Positions 36,812 through 45,275 of a stretch of 64,000 nt of DNA are shown here, in pieces (the stretch's first letter is position 1; the number at the start of each line of letters is the position of its first letter). The position numbers and the translations under genes were made by a program. A model generated the notes under the pieces. The model saw only the letters and a list, made by a program, of their open reading frames with translations. It was not told where the DNA came from and made no database searches. This DNA is from Guyparkeria hydrothermalis (GTDB lineage Bacteria; Pseudomonadota; Gammaproteobacteria; Halothiobacillales; Halothiobacillaceae), in assembly GCF_023555385.1 (NCBI RefSeq), contig NZ_JAJSED010000001.1, positions 1,647,501-1,711,500 of the forward strand, read 5' to 3'.

Positions 36812-37803
36812 TTGCTCTCTCCTTCATCCACCGGCCAGGGGGCTCCCGTCCGGTGCGTGTCTATCAGCCGGCGCGCCTCATCGACGTCCGCCCGGATGTG
36901 CTCGACCAGCGCGTCGAGCGACTCGAAGCGCCGTTCGTCACGGATGTCGGCGAGGAATTCCACCGTCACCAGCTCGCCGTAGATATCGCCGTCGAAATCC
37001 AGCACGAACACCTCGAGGCGGGCCTCGCCGCCGTCGACGGTCGGGCGCGTACCGATATTGGCCACCCCGTAGTGCGGCCCGCCGTCGATACCGCTCATCC
37101 GCACCAGGAAGACACCACGCAGCGGCGACAGGCGGCGTCGCAGGGCGATGTTGGCGGTGGGGAAACCCAGTTGGCGGCCGCGCTTGTCGCCGTGCATCAC
37201 CCGCCCGCAGAGAAAGAACGGATGGCCGAGCAGTCGGGCGGCCGCTGCCACGTCACGCGCTTCGAGTGCGGCACGCACCCGGGTCGAGGAGACACGCTCG
37301 CCGTCGAGGGTCACGGTCACCGCCCGTTCGACGCCGAAATCCAGCGCCGGCCCCATGCGCTCCAGCAAGGCGAAATCCCCGGCACGCTTGGCGCCAAAGC
37401 GAAAATCATCACCAATCACCACATGGCGTGCGCCCAGGGCATCGACCAGCAACTCCTCGACGAAGGCTTCCGCCGACATGCCCGCCAGGGTCGCATTGAA
37501 AGGCATCAGCACCAGTCGGTCGACCACACCCAGCGCCTCGAAGGCGATAAAGCGTTCGCGCAGTCGCGTCAGCCGGGCCACCGGGGTCACCCCGTGGCGC
37601 TCGGCGAAGAATTCGCGGGGCAGCGGCTCGAAGATCACCACCACCAGCGGCAGATCCAGCGCCCGGGCCCGCTCGGCGGCCTGACGGATCACCGCCCTGT
37701 GGCCCCGATGCACGCCGTCGAAGTTGCCGATGGTGACCACCGCGCCGCCGGCTGGGGCGGCTTGTCGGTTCGGCGCACTGGGAGACAGACGAATCAGCTG
37801 CAT
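36808..37803 (-). CDS. ribF: bifunctional riboflavin kinase/FAD synthetase
   Basis: Makes FMN and then FAD from riboflavin. The 331-residue protein has the N-terminal adenylyltransferase domain (VVTIGNFDGVHRGHRAVI, VIGDDFRFGAKRAGD, RVSSTRVRAALEARD). The C-terminal flavokinase domain follows (GRVMHGDKRGRQLGFPTANIAL, GVANIGTRPTVDGGEARLEVFVLDFDGDIYGE). The ATG at 37803 (MQLIRL) is preferred to a further-upstream frame extension. It follows murJ by 44 bases, a common gammaproteobacterial order. Confidence 0.96.
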   Translation of the reverse strand: MQLIRLSPSAPNRQAAPAGGAVVTIGNFDGVHRGHRAVIRQAAERARALDLPLVVVIFEPLPREFFAERHGVTPVARLTRLRERFIAFEALGVVDRLVLMPFNATLAGMSAEAFVEELLVDALGARHVVIGDDFRFGAKRAGDFALLERMGPALDFGVERAVTVTLDGERVSSTRVRAALEARDVAAAARLLGHPFFLCGRVMHGDKRGRQLGFPTANIALRRRLSPLRGVFLVRMSGIDGGPHYGVANIGTRPTVDGGEARLEVFVLDFDGDIYGELVTVEFLADIRDERRFESLDALVEHIRADVDEARRLIDTHRTGAPWPVDEGESK

Positions 37804-37846
37804 GCGGTTTCCATTCTGGGCCAACAGGGGCGCAAGCACGAAGCCA

Positions 37847-39433
37847 TCACTGGCGTTCCGGCGACACGTGGCGATCGAAGGCGACCACCGCCAGCAGGCG
37901 CCGCGGCGTCTGCCCCAGCATGGCTGCGGCCACCACGAAGATCGCCATCCCCAGCGCGATCAATCCGAGCACCGCGCCCAAGCGCTCGAACCAGGCCCAG
38001 CCGGTCCAGACCTCGGCGGCCGGACTGATCCACAGCAGCAACCCGGCCATTGCCAGCGCCGCCAACGTGATCCGGCCGATGAAACGGCGCGTGCCGGGCT
38101 CCACCTGCCAGGCGCCACGCCGGCGCAGGGTCCAGCCGAGCAGCAACGCGTTCACCCAGGCGGCCATGACCGTGGTCAGGGCCAGGCCAACATGCGCCAG
38201 GTTTCCGCCCATCCAGACAATCCACGGCAACACCAGCAGGGCCTTGAAGACCAGGTTGGCGACCACCGAGATCACCGCGATGCGCACCGGCGTCACCGTG
38301 TCCTGCCGGGCGAAGAAGCCCGGCGCGAAGATCTTGATCAGCAGGAATGCCGGCAGGCCCAGCGCGTAGGCAGTCATCGCCAGCGAGACCATCGCCGTGT
38401 CACTCGGCGTGAAGGCATCGTACTGGAACAGCGTCGCCAGGATCGGCACCGACAGCCCGATCAGCCCGGCCATCGCCGGCACGCCAATCAGGAGCGTCAA
38501 CTTCAGTGCGCCATTGACGGTCCGATTGTAATCCTCGTCGCTGCCGCGGGCGAAAGCGCGCGAGAGTGCCGGCAGGATCACCGTGCCGATCGCCACGCCG
38601 AACACGCCCAGCGGCAGCTCCACCAACCGGTCGGAGTAGTACAGCCAGCTCACCGAGCCCGCCACCAGCAGGGAGGCGAGGATGGTGTCGACCAGCAGGT
38701 TGATCTGCGTGACCGAGGCGCCGAACATCGCCGGCAGCATCAGCCGCAGGGTCTTCTTCACCCCCGGATGCGGGGCGATGCGCGGGCGCGGTAGCAGCCC
38801 CAGCCGGGCGAGGAACGGCAGCAGGAAAAAGAGCTGCAGGATGCCGGCGATGAAGACACCCCAGGCCAGCGCGGTCACCGGCTCCTCGAAGAACGGGGCG
38901 GCGACCAGGGTCGCGGCGATCAGGCTCAGGTTCAGCCAGATCGGCGCCAGCGCCGGCATGGCGAACCGGCCGAAGGCATTGAGGCTACTGGCGGCGAAGG
39001 CGGTCAGCGAGATGAACAGCAGGTAGGGGAAGGTGATCAGCAGCATCCCCTCGGCCAGCTCGAGCTGGGCGAGATCGTCACTGAAGCCCGGCGCGAACAG
39101 CAGTACCAGCAAGGGCGCCCCGGCCATGCCCAGGGCGACGACCACCACCAGCACCGCCGCCAGCGTGCCGAACATGTGATCGACATAATCCTTGAGCTCG
39201 GCACGCGTGCCGGTCTCGCGGTATTCGGAGAGCACCGGCACGAACGCCTGCTGGAAGGCGCCCTCGGCGAACAGCCGGCGCAGGAAATTGGGAATCTTGA
39301 AGACGACGAAGAAGGCGTCCATCGCCGCGCTGGCACCGAACACCCGCGCAAGCAGCATGTCGCGGACGAAACCCAGTACCCGCGAGATCATCGTCATCCC
39401 GCCGAAGGCCGCGCTGCTCTTCCAGATGCTCAT
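37847..39433 (-). CDS. murJ: lipid II flippase MurJ
   Basis: Inner-membrane transporter of 528 residues with about 14 helices that flips lipid II for peptidoglycan synthesis. It starts MSIWKSSAAFGGMTMISRVLGFVRDMLLARVFG and has AFFVVFKIPNFLRRLFAEGAFQQAFVPV, both diagnostic. The start is the ATG at 39433; 14 upstream residues of open frame are not conserved. In many relatives rpsT (S20) lies upstream on the other strand; here that position is taken by unrelated sequence and an A/T-rich island, suggesting insertion or rearrangement. Confidence 0.95.
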   Translation of the reverse strand: MSIWKSSAAFGGMTMISRVLGFVRDMLLARVFGASAAMDAFFVVFKIPNFLRRLFAEGAFQQAFVPVLSEYRETGTRAELKDYVDHMFGTLAAVLVVVVALGMAGAPLLVLLFAPGFSDDLAQLELAEGMLLITFPYLLFISLTAFAASSLNAFGRFAMPALAPIWLNLSLIAATLVAAPFFEEPVTALAWGVFIAGILQLFFLLPFLARLGLLPRPRIAPHPGVKKTLRLMLPAMFGASVTQINLLVDTILASLLVAGSVSWLYYSDRLVELPLGVFGVAIGTVILPALSRAFARGSDEDYNRTVNGALKLTLLIGVPAMAGLIGLSVPILATLFQYDAFTPSDTAMVSLAMTAYALGLPAFLLIKIFAPGFFARQDTVTPVRIAVISVVANLVFKALLVLPWIVWMGGNLAHVGLALTTVMAAWVNALLLGWTLRRRGAWQVEPGTRRFIGRITLAALAMAGLLLWISPAAEVWTGWAWFERLGAVLGLIALGMAIFVVAAAMLGQTPRRLLAVVAFDRHVSPERQ

Positions 39434-39722
39434 GCCGTTTCGTCGCCCTCCTTTGTCGAGCGGACATTCTGGCATGAACCGCTCGGTGGGTAACGGCCGG
39501 TACCGGCAAAGACGGACAAGAGTCGGTCAACCGGATCAACAATCTGGTCAAGGAAACGAGGCGCGAATCCTCTGGCGTCGGCAAACCCGATCCCTCAAGC
39601 ACAGCCTCGCCAGCTGCTGGTCACGCCAGATCAACGAAGAACACCGAATGGGTTGAAAGATCACGAAGAGGATGCCTTGCTGATCGTCCAGCTCCGGTAT
39701 CACTACTGATTTAACGGCTAAG

Positions 39723-40172
39723 TTAGGTATTTCTCAGTTCCGTGGCTGCGATCACTCTTGGAATGAGATTATCAAGGCGCGAAATGGATTGCTCCTTGAA
39801 TTGATTGATAGGCTCCCACTTTGAACCCCCACTTTCCCCGGACTCCGCTGCTTCAATGCGCTTGTAAAACGCGAAGGACGTCTCATAGATTCCGTATATT
39901 TCATCAGCGATCTCTGCAGGAAAATAGAGTCTCGCGGGCATTGCGACCTTGACGTAAAAATCTTGGATCTCATCTTCGGTTGGATGAAGGTCGTAGTCTC
40001 CGAAGAGGTGCCTATAAAGAACGAGCCCCTCATAGATACGCTTTCGAGGCTCGTGAAGATTGACCCTGTTGCTCCACGCAGCCTGATCAACTGCTCTCTT
40101 AGCATAGAATGCGGAAGTAACTGATACCAGCAACGCCAGAATAGAGATGGCAATAATCTCAATTGAACCCAT
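39723..40172 (-). CDS. hypothetical protein with one N-terminal membrane helix (cassette-borne)
   Basis: A 149-residue protein of unrecognised family. The hydrophobic N-terminus (EIIAISILALLVSVTSAFYA) is followed by a charged helical domain with HEPRKRIYEGLVLYRHLFGD and repeated aromatic residues. The membrane-anchor-then-helical-domain layout is common for small accessory proteins. The gene is visibly richer in A/T than its neighbours. Its stop codon lies inside an ACCTAAC sequence like the R'' box of an integron attC site, and an attC-like sequence lies just upstream, so it looks like a gene cassette beside the AbiV gene. No function is proposed. Confidence 0.6.
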   Translation of the reverse strand: MGSIEIIAISILALLVSVTSAFYAKRAVDQAAWSNRVNLHEPRKRIYEGLVLYRHLFGDYDLHPTEDEIQDFYVKVAMPARLYFPAEIADEIYGIYETSFAFYKRIEAAESGESGGSKWEPINQFKEQSISRLDNLIPRVIAATELRNT

Positions 40173-40178
40173 GTGATC

Positions 40179-40262
40179 ACCTAACCCTTTTGTTCAGCGG
40201 CGCCCTTGTAGCGCAGCGAAAAGGGCATCCGGTGGAGGGCCGTCAGGCCCATAACGAACTGG
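40179..40262 (-). repeat. attC-like site, degenerate, between the two cassette genes
   Basis: Read on the minus strand, its 3' half is ccgctgaacaaaagggttagg, close to the attC L'-R' arrangement, with R' as GTTAGGT (complement at 40179-40185) and L' as CTGAACA. The middle holds two hairpins (cccttt/aaaggg-like and gggcc/ggccc). The 5' half, where R'' should be, is not recognisable. This is either a decayed or a strongly divergent site. Confidence 0.4.
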
Positions 40263-40264
40263 AA

Positions 40265-40951
40265 CTACTGATTATAACTTTCTTGGATGTCGAGAAATTC
40301 AGCGAAAGGAATCTCGCCTTCTTCGATAAGTCCCTCAGCCTCCATAGCCTTGAACCAACCATAAACAGCTTCTTTCTGCCGCCCCAACTGACTTTCCTTG
40401 ACTGGGGCAACATGTGCGACCCAAAGCTCAATTTCTCTTTCAGTATGGACTCTTTTTTTTGAGAGAATTTGAGCTACAGACAAAATGCTTTTCGCTGTGC
40501 TCTCATCGATAACCGCTGACGGAACAGACCAGTGAGCGTTACCAAGACAGTCTGTGTAGAAGCCTATTTGTTTCAGACTATCCAGAATTTCTGGGTGATC
40601 TCCCTGAGGGCCAGCAATCTGGTCAAACTCTTCTAGTTTGCGAGCGCCCTTAATGGCCAATTCCGGCAGAATCCACGCAACATTCTTCTTTGTGTGTGAA
40701 CGATACGATTTCCAGCCCGCTTTTAACGCTTTACCGTCTCGAGCAGTAGCCATCTCGCGTAAGATAGCAGACTTTCCGGACTCTTCTATCGCCAATATGG
40801 CTAGTGAAGCGGCGGAGGGATATCTCTGGGAGTCGAAGAGAATCTGTGCATCCTCAACCAGCCTGCGGGCATTTTCACTAGCAGCGTTCATGCCGTCAGC
40901 GATCTGTGAATAGCTCAGATGATTCTTGAACTGTTGCAGACAGTTGGCCAT
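40265..40951 (-). CDS. AbiV-family abortive infection protein
   Basis: A 228-residue protein matching the AbiV pattern: an N-terminal helical region with a long-helix NARRLVEDAQILFDSQRYPSAASLAILAIEESGKSAILREM, then a Lys/Arg/His-rich SYRSHTKKN segment and a C-terminal helical part. AbiV from Lactococcus blocks phage protein synthesis, and the family belongs to HEPN-like helical folds. A clear HEPN RxxxxH motif is not visible. The A/T-richer sequence, position between attC-like sites and lack of housekeeping neighbours suggest horizontal acquisition as a mobile cassette. Start ATG at 40951. Confidence 0.75.
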   Translation of the reverse strand: MANCLQQFKNHLSYSQIADGMNAASENARRLVEDAQILFDSQRYPSAASLAILAIEESGKSAILREMATARDGKALKAGWKSYRSHTKKNVAWILPELAIKGARKLEEFDQIAGPQGDHPEILDSLKQIGFYTDCLGNAHWSVPSAVIDESTAKSILSVAQILSKKRVHTEREIELWVAHVAPVKESQLGRQKEAVYGWFKAMEAEGLIEEGEIPFAEFLDIQESYNQ

Positions 40952-40968
40952 CGAACTCTATCCGTTGC

Positions 40969-41028
40969 TTATAACGATAAAACTAAGCGCGTGGCGTTTA
41001 CGCCGTCCGCTTGAGTGTCTTGTTAACG
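40969..41028 (-). repeat. attC-like integron recombination site upstream of the AbiV cassette
   Basis: On the minus strand it reads GTTAACA (R''-like), TCAAGCGGAC (L''), a GGCG-TAAA-CGCC hairpin, GCGCTTAG (L') and GTTATAA (R'). The arms are complementary over the R and L boxes with unpaired bases, as in attC folds. The order, spacing (about 60 bases) and box sequences resemble attC sites of chromosomal integrons. No integrase gene or attI is present in the window. Confidence 0.6.
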
Positions 41029-41164
41029 ATTTTTATCGCCTGTGTCTTTAAACAAACTGACTCGTTCCCTCTCGGCTTGAGCAAAAAAGAACCATGCAAA
41101 GTAACAAAGAGCCACAAGAAATAGACAGCCTTTATGCAGCGTTTGCGCAGTCTAAAGCCTTATG

Positions 41165-41203
41165 CGGCAGATACGCCGGATAACACCCCGGTCGCATCTG
41201 CCG
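41165..41203. terminator. imperfect hairpin downstream of the TesA-like gene
   Basis: The arms cggcagatacgccgg and ccggtcgcatctgccg pair over about 14 of 16 positions. It lies after the 3' end of the esterase gene on the minus strand. No U-tract follows, so termination is only possible. Confidence 0.35.
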
Positions 41204-41235
41204 ACGGCTTGGGTGTGTGCCGGGACACCACACCT

Positions 41236-41946
41236 TCATGGTGCCGGCTTCAGTTCATTCAGGTCCCATAGCGGCTCGACGACGCTCCAAACGTTTTCGA
41301 GCAGTTGCTTCTGTCCCTCGGCATTCGGATGCAGACCGTCTTCAAGCATTAATTCGCGGTCACTGGCCGCCCCTTCGAGCAGGAATGGCAGGCCCGGCAG
41401 GTCGTTCGTCTCGGCGAGGCGCGCGTACATGGCGGCGAAGGGATCGGCGTAGGCCGGGCCGTAGTTGGTCGGCAGCATGATGCCCAGCAGCACCACCTTG
41501 GCACCACGGGCCTCGACGCGGTCGATCAGGGTCTGCAGGTTGGCCTGGATGACATTTAGCGGCAGGCCGCGCAGGCCATCGTTGGCGCCCAGCTCGAGCA
41601 GCACCCAGTCGTAGTCGCCGGTCTCGAGCACCTCGGGCAGGCGGGTGAGCCCGCCGGAGGTGGTCTCGCCGCTGGCCGAGGCGTTGGTCACCTCGAAACG
41701 CCCTGGCGCCTGCGCATCGAGCCGCTCGCGCAGCAACGCGACCCAGCCGTCCTCGGCCGGAAGCTTGTAGGCTGCCGAGAGCGAGTCACCGAACACCAGT
41801 ACCTGAGTTGACGCGTGGGTCGGCGCGGGCGGGGTGTCGTCACCTATACTCGCGCCGACTCCGAAACACAGCAGCAATAGGGCGCCTTGAAAAATCGTCG
41901 CGAGCGAGCGAAGGACAAGGCGGGCGGAGCACAGCGACCGAGACAT
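41236..41946 (-). CDS. tesA: SGNH-family esterase/lysophospholipase (TesA-like)
   Basis: Periplasmic acyl-CoA thioesterase I/lysophospholipase L1/arylesterase family, 236 residues. An N-terminal hydrophobic segment (FQGALLLLCFGVGA) serves as signal peptide. The SGNH blocks are GDSLSAAY (Ser), Gly in ASGETTSGG, GANDGLRGLP (Asn) and DGLHPNAEGQ (Asp/His). I place the start at ATG 41946 because the frame upstream is low complexity. It is divergent from the ABC operon next to it, the usual TesA-YbbA-YbbP arrangement of E. coli, which supports the name. Confidence 0.87.
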   Translation of the reverse strand: MSRSLCSARLVLRSLATIFQGALLLLCFGVGASIGDDTPPAPTHASTQVLVFGDSLSAAYKLPAEDGWVALLRERLDAQAPGRFEVTNASASGETTSGGLTRLPEVLETGDYDWVLLELGANDGLRGLPLNVIQANLQTLIDRVEARGAKVVLLGIMLPTNYGPAYADPFAAMYARLAETNDLPGLPFLLEGAASDRELMLEDGLHPNAEGQKQLLENVWSVVEPLWDLNELKPAP

Positions 41947-42068
41947 ATCATGCAGATAGGCGAGGGAGCGAGCACCGCCCAACGCCGTCATTCGTGCGCG
42001 CAGCAGGTTTTTCGAGGTGCCCACCAGCCCGGCGATGCCGGCCGGCCATTGATATCCGAGCATTCCCC

Positions 42069-42800
42069 ATGTCCTCATCGAAAACTCCCCGCGACGACAG
42101 CCAGCCGATCCTGACCGTCGAGGGCGTGACGCAGACCGTGCGCACGCCCGAACCGCTGACCATTGTGCACGAGGCCCACCTGCAAATCTGCCCCGGCGAG
42201 GCCGTGGCGCTGGTGGGACCGTCGGGGGCGGGCAAGTCGACACTGCTGGCCCTGATGGCCGGGCTGGACACGCCCAGCACCGGGCGGATCCGGCTGGCGG
42301 GCGAATCGCTGGAGAACCTGGACGAGGACGGCCGCGCCGCGGTACGTGCCGGCCGGGTGGGCTTCGTGTTCCAGTCCTTCCAGCTGATCGATGGGCTCAA
42401 CGCGCTGGAGAACGTCGCCCTGCCGCTGGAACTGGCGGGCGAACGCCGCGCCGAGGCACGGGCTCGCGAGGCGCTGGTCGAGGTCGGCCTGGGCGAGCGG
42501 CTGGCCCACCTGCCCCGCCAGCTCTCCGGCGGCGAGCAGCAACGGGTGGCGCTGGCGCGCGCCTTCGTCATCGAACCGGACATCCTGTTCGCCGACGAGC
42601 CCACCGGGTCGCTGGACACTGCCACCGGCGAGCACGTCATCGACCTGCTGTTCCGTCTGCGCGAACGCCACCACACCACGCTAGTGCTGGTCACCCACGA
42701 CCCGGCGCTGGCCGCCCGTTGCGACCGGGGCTTCGATATCAACGCCGGCCGGGTAAGCGACTGGCAGCCCGACCCCGACGCCCTGCGGGGTCAAACATGA
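42069..42800 (+). CDS. ybbA: ABC transporter ATP-binding protein (LolD/YbbA type)
   Basis: A 243-residue ATPase with Walker A GPSGAGKSTLLALMAG, Q-loop VFQSFQLIDGLNALENV, signature LSGGEQQRVALARAF, Walker B ILFADEPTGSLD and an H-loop in VTHDP. The ENVALPLELAG region is typical of the MacB/LolD class that works with FtsX-fold permeases. The next gene overlaps by four bases and is such a permease; the divergent tesA-like gene gives the same three-gene context as E. coli tesA-ybbA-ybbP. The transported substrate is unknown. Confidence 0.85.
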   Translation: MSSSKTPRDDSQPILTVEGVTQTVRTPEPLTIVHEAHLQICPGEAVALVGPSGAGKSTLLALMAGLDTPSTGRIRLAGESLENLDEDGRAAVRAGRVGFVFQSFQLIDGLNALENVALPLELAGERRAEARAREALVEVGLGERLAHLPRQLSGGEQQRVALARAFVIEPDILFADEPTGSLDTATGEHVIDLLFRLRERHHTTLVLVTHDPALAARCDRGFDINAGRVSDWQPDPDALRGQT

Positions 42801-45262
42801 TGCCCCGCGCGATGCGCAACGCGCGGCTGGCCTGGCAGGGGCTGGTCCGCGAGGTGCAGAGCGGGCTGCTTACACCGATGCTGCTCGCCCTGCTGGTGGC
42901 CGTGTCGGCGGTGACGGCCGTCGGCTTCTTCGTCGACCGGGTCGACGGGGCGATGCGCGCCCAGGCCGCCCAGTTCCTTGCCGCCGATGCCCGGGTGGAA
43001 TCCCCCGATCCGCTCGACGAGGGGGCTGAGGCGGCCGCTGACCTCGGGTTGACCACCAGCCGGCACGTCACCTTTCCCACCGTGGTGCTCGCCGGGCAGA
43101 ACAGCCAGCTGGTCGGTTTGAAGGCGGTCGACGGCGACTATCCACTGCGTGGCGACCTGCGCATCGACGACGGCGAGACGGTGGCCACCGTCGAGCACGG
43201 GCCGCCACCGGGAGAGGTCTGGCTCGCCCGGCGCGCGCTGCTCTCGCTGGATGCGGCGATCGGCGACTCGATCGCGGTGGGACAGACGCAGCTGACTATC
43301 GCCGCGGTGCTCGAACGCGAGCCGGACGTGGGCAACATCTTCGCCCAGGCCGCCCCGCGACTGATGATCCACCGCGACGACCTGGCCGCCACCGGGCTGG
43401 TGACCGATACCAGCCGCGTCGAGCACTCCCTGCTGCTGGCAAGCGATGCGGGGGATCGCGATGCCCGCCTGGACGCGTTCGCCGAACGGCTGCCCGAGCG
43501 GCTGCGACTCGAACGCCCCGAGTCCAGTCAGCCGGCCTTCGAGACCGCCTTCGACCGCGCCGCGCGCTTTCTCGGCTTGGCCTCGGTGGTCGCCGTGCTG
43601 CTCGCCGGGGCCGCATTGGTGATCGCCGCGCGCCACTACAACCGCGTCCAGCAGGGCGCGGCGGCCCTGATGCGCGCAATGGGCGCCTCCTCGAGACAGA
43701 TCGGGGGGATCTACCGCTGGCGCCTGCTGATGCTGGCGCTGCTGGCCGCCATCCCGGGCATTGCCATCGGGGCGATGACGCAGCTGCTGCTCGCCGATCT
43801 GATGGCACAGGTACTGGACGTCGACCTGCCAGCGCCCGGCCTGACCCCGGTGGCGCTGGGGCTGGCGGTCGCCCTGGTCGCCTTGTTCGGTTTCGCCCTG
43901 CCGAGCCTGGTGCAGCTCAAGCACACCCCGCCGCTGCGCGTGCTGGTCGAACACGTGGTCGCACCCAGCCCGGCGGCCACCCTGCTGTTCGGCGCCGGCA
44001 TTGCGGCGATCACGCTGCTGGTCTGGTTCCAGGCCCGCGACGCGGCACTGACCCTGTGGGTGACCGTCGGGCTGGGGACGAGCCTGCTGGTCTTCCTCGC
44101 CGCGGCCTGGCTTCTGGTCACGTTGCTGCGCCGCTGGCCGGCCCGCGGCGTGGCCCGTTTCGGGCTGGCGCGCATGGCCCGCGCCCGTTGGGCCTCGGCC
44201 ACGCAGATCGCCGCGCTGGCACTGGGCGTGACCGCCGTGCTGCTGCTCTCCGTGGTCCGTTCGGACCTGATCGACGCCTGGGAGCGCCAGATCCCAGCCG
44301 ATGCGCCCAGTATCTTCGCGATCAACATCCAGCCGGAACAGGTCGACGGCATGCGCGCCTTCCTCGATCGCGCCGGGATCGAGAACGCGGGCTTCTATCC
44401 GATGGTGCGCGCCCGCTGGACCGAGATGGGCGAGGAGCCAGTGGACAAGGCGCAATACGAGGGCCGCGCCCACCGGCTGGCCACGCGCGAATTCAACCTC
44501 TCCGTGGGAACGGAGGCCGCCGCCCACAACCGCGTCACTGCCGGCGATCTGGAGGCGGAAGGCTTCTCGGTGGAGGAAGGCATTGCCGAGACGCTCGGCT
44601 GGTCGCTGGGCGATCGGCTGACCTTCACCGTCGACGGCCGCGAGCTCAGCGGCGCGATCACCTCGCTCCGCGCGGTCGACTGGGATTCGATGCGGCCGAA
44701 TTTCTTCGTCATCGCCAGCCCCGCGCTGATGGACGGGGTGGCCGCGCAGTACATCACCAGTTTCCACTTCCCCGACGGGGCGCCAGAGACGCAGGTGGCC
44801 CTGCTGCGCGAATTCCCGACGGTGACCTTGTTCGATGTCTCGCGGATTCTCGACGAGGTACGCACGCTGATCGACCGAGCCAGCCAGGCGGTCGAGTACG
44901 TCTTCGCCTTCACGCTGGCCGCGGGGCTGGTGGTGTTGCTGGCCGCCTTCGGCGCGAGCGAGCGCCAGCGCATCCACGACGCCGCCGTGCTGCGGGTCAT
45001 GGGCGCGAGTCGCGCCAAGGTGGTCGCCGCCCTGTGGATCGAATTCCTCGCCCTGGGACTGCTGGTGGGACTTCTGGCGGCCGTCGCCGCCATGGCCGTC
45101 GGTGCGACGCTCTCGGCGCGGGTGTTCGACCTGCCGCTGGCGCTCAACCCGTCGCTGCTGCTCTGGGGACTGGGCACTGGCCTGCTACTCGCGACCATAG
45201 TCACGCCACTGCTGGGACGGCGCATGACGCGGGTGCCGCCGGCACGGGCGCTGCAGCGCTGA
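42797..45262 (+). CDS. ybbP: FtsX-family ABC transporter permease (YbbP type)
   Basis: An 821-residue membrane protein. One N-terminal helix and a large periplasmic domain (about residues 45-255) precede three helices with the FtsX-domain ALMRAMGASSRQIGGIYRWRL. A second helix group and a second periplasmic region (residues 490-695) follow, and the C-terminal FtsX domain has VLRVMGASRAKVVAALWIEF. Ten helices and two FtsX domains match YbbP, an exporter-type permease without a cytoplasmic ATPase domain. It is coupled to ybbA through an ATGA overlap. Confidence 0.88.
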   Translation: MMPRAMRNARLAWQGLVREVQSGLLTPMLLALLVAVSAVTAVGFFVDRVDGAMRAQAAQFLAADARVESPDPLDEGAEAAADLGLTTSRHVTFPTVVLAGQNSQLVGLKAVDGDYPLRGDLRIDDGETVATVEHGPPPGEVWLARRALLSLDAAIGDSIAVGQTQLTIAAVLEREPDVGNIFAQAAPRLMIHRDDLAATGLVTDTSRVEHSLLLASDAGDRDARLDAFAERLPERLRLERPESSQPAFETAFDRAARFLGLASVVAVLLAGAALVIAARHYNRVQQGAAALMRAMGASSRQIGGIYRWRLLMLALLAAIPGIAIGAMTQLLLADLMAQVLDVDLPAPGLTPVALGLAVALVALFGFALPSLVQLKHTPPLRVLVEHVVAPSPAATLLFGAGIAAITLLVWFQARDAALTLWVTVGLGTSLLVFLAAAWLLVTLLRRWPARGVARFGLARMARARWASATQIAALALGVTAVLLLSVVRSDLIDAWERQIPADAPSIFAINIQPEQVDGMRAFLDRAGIENAGFYPMVRARWTEMGEEPVDKAQYEGRAHRLATREFNLSVGTEAAAHNRVTAGDLEAEGFSVEEGIAETLGWSLGDRLTFTVDGRELSGAITSLRAVDWDSMRPNFFVIASPALMDGVAAQYITSFHFPDGAPETQVALLREFPTVTLFDVSRILDEVRTLIDRASQAVEYVFAFTLAAGLVVLLAAFGASERQRIHDAAVLRVMGASRAKVVAALWIEFLALGLLVGLLAAVAAMAVGATLSARVFDLPLALNPSLLLWGLGTGLLLATIVTPLLGRRMTRVPPARALQR

Positions 45263-45275
45263 GGTCCGCGCACCC

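Noticed and set aside
39434-41235. An integron integrase or attI site beside the AbiV island
   Set aside because: No tyrosine recombinase frame or attI-like site is present in this stretch or elsewhere in the window, so a complete integron is not claimed.
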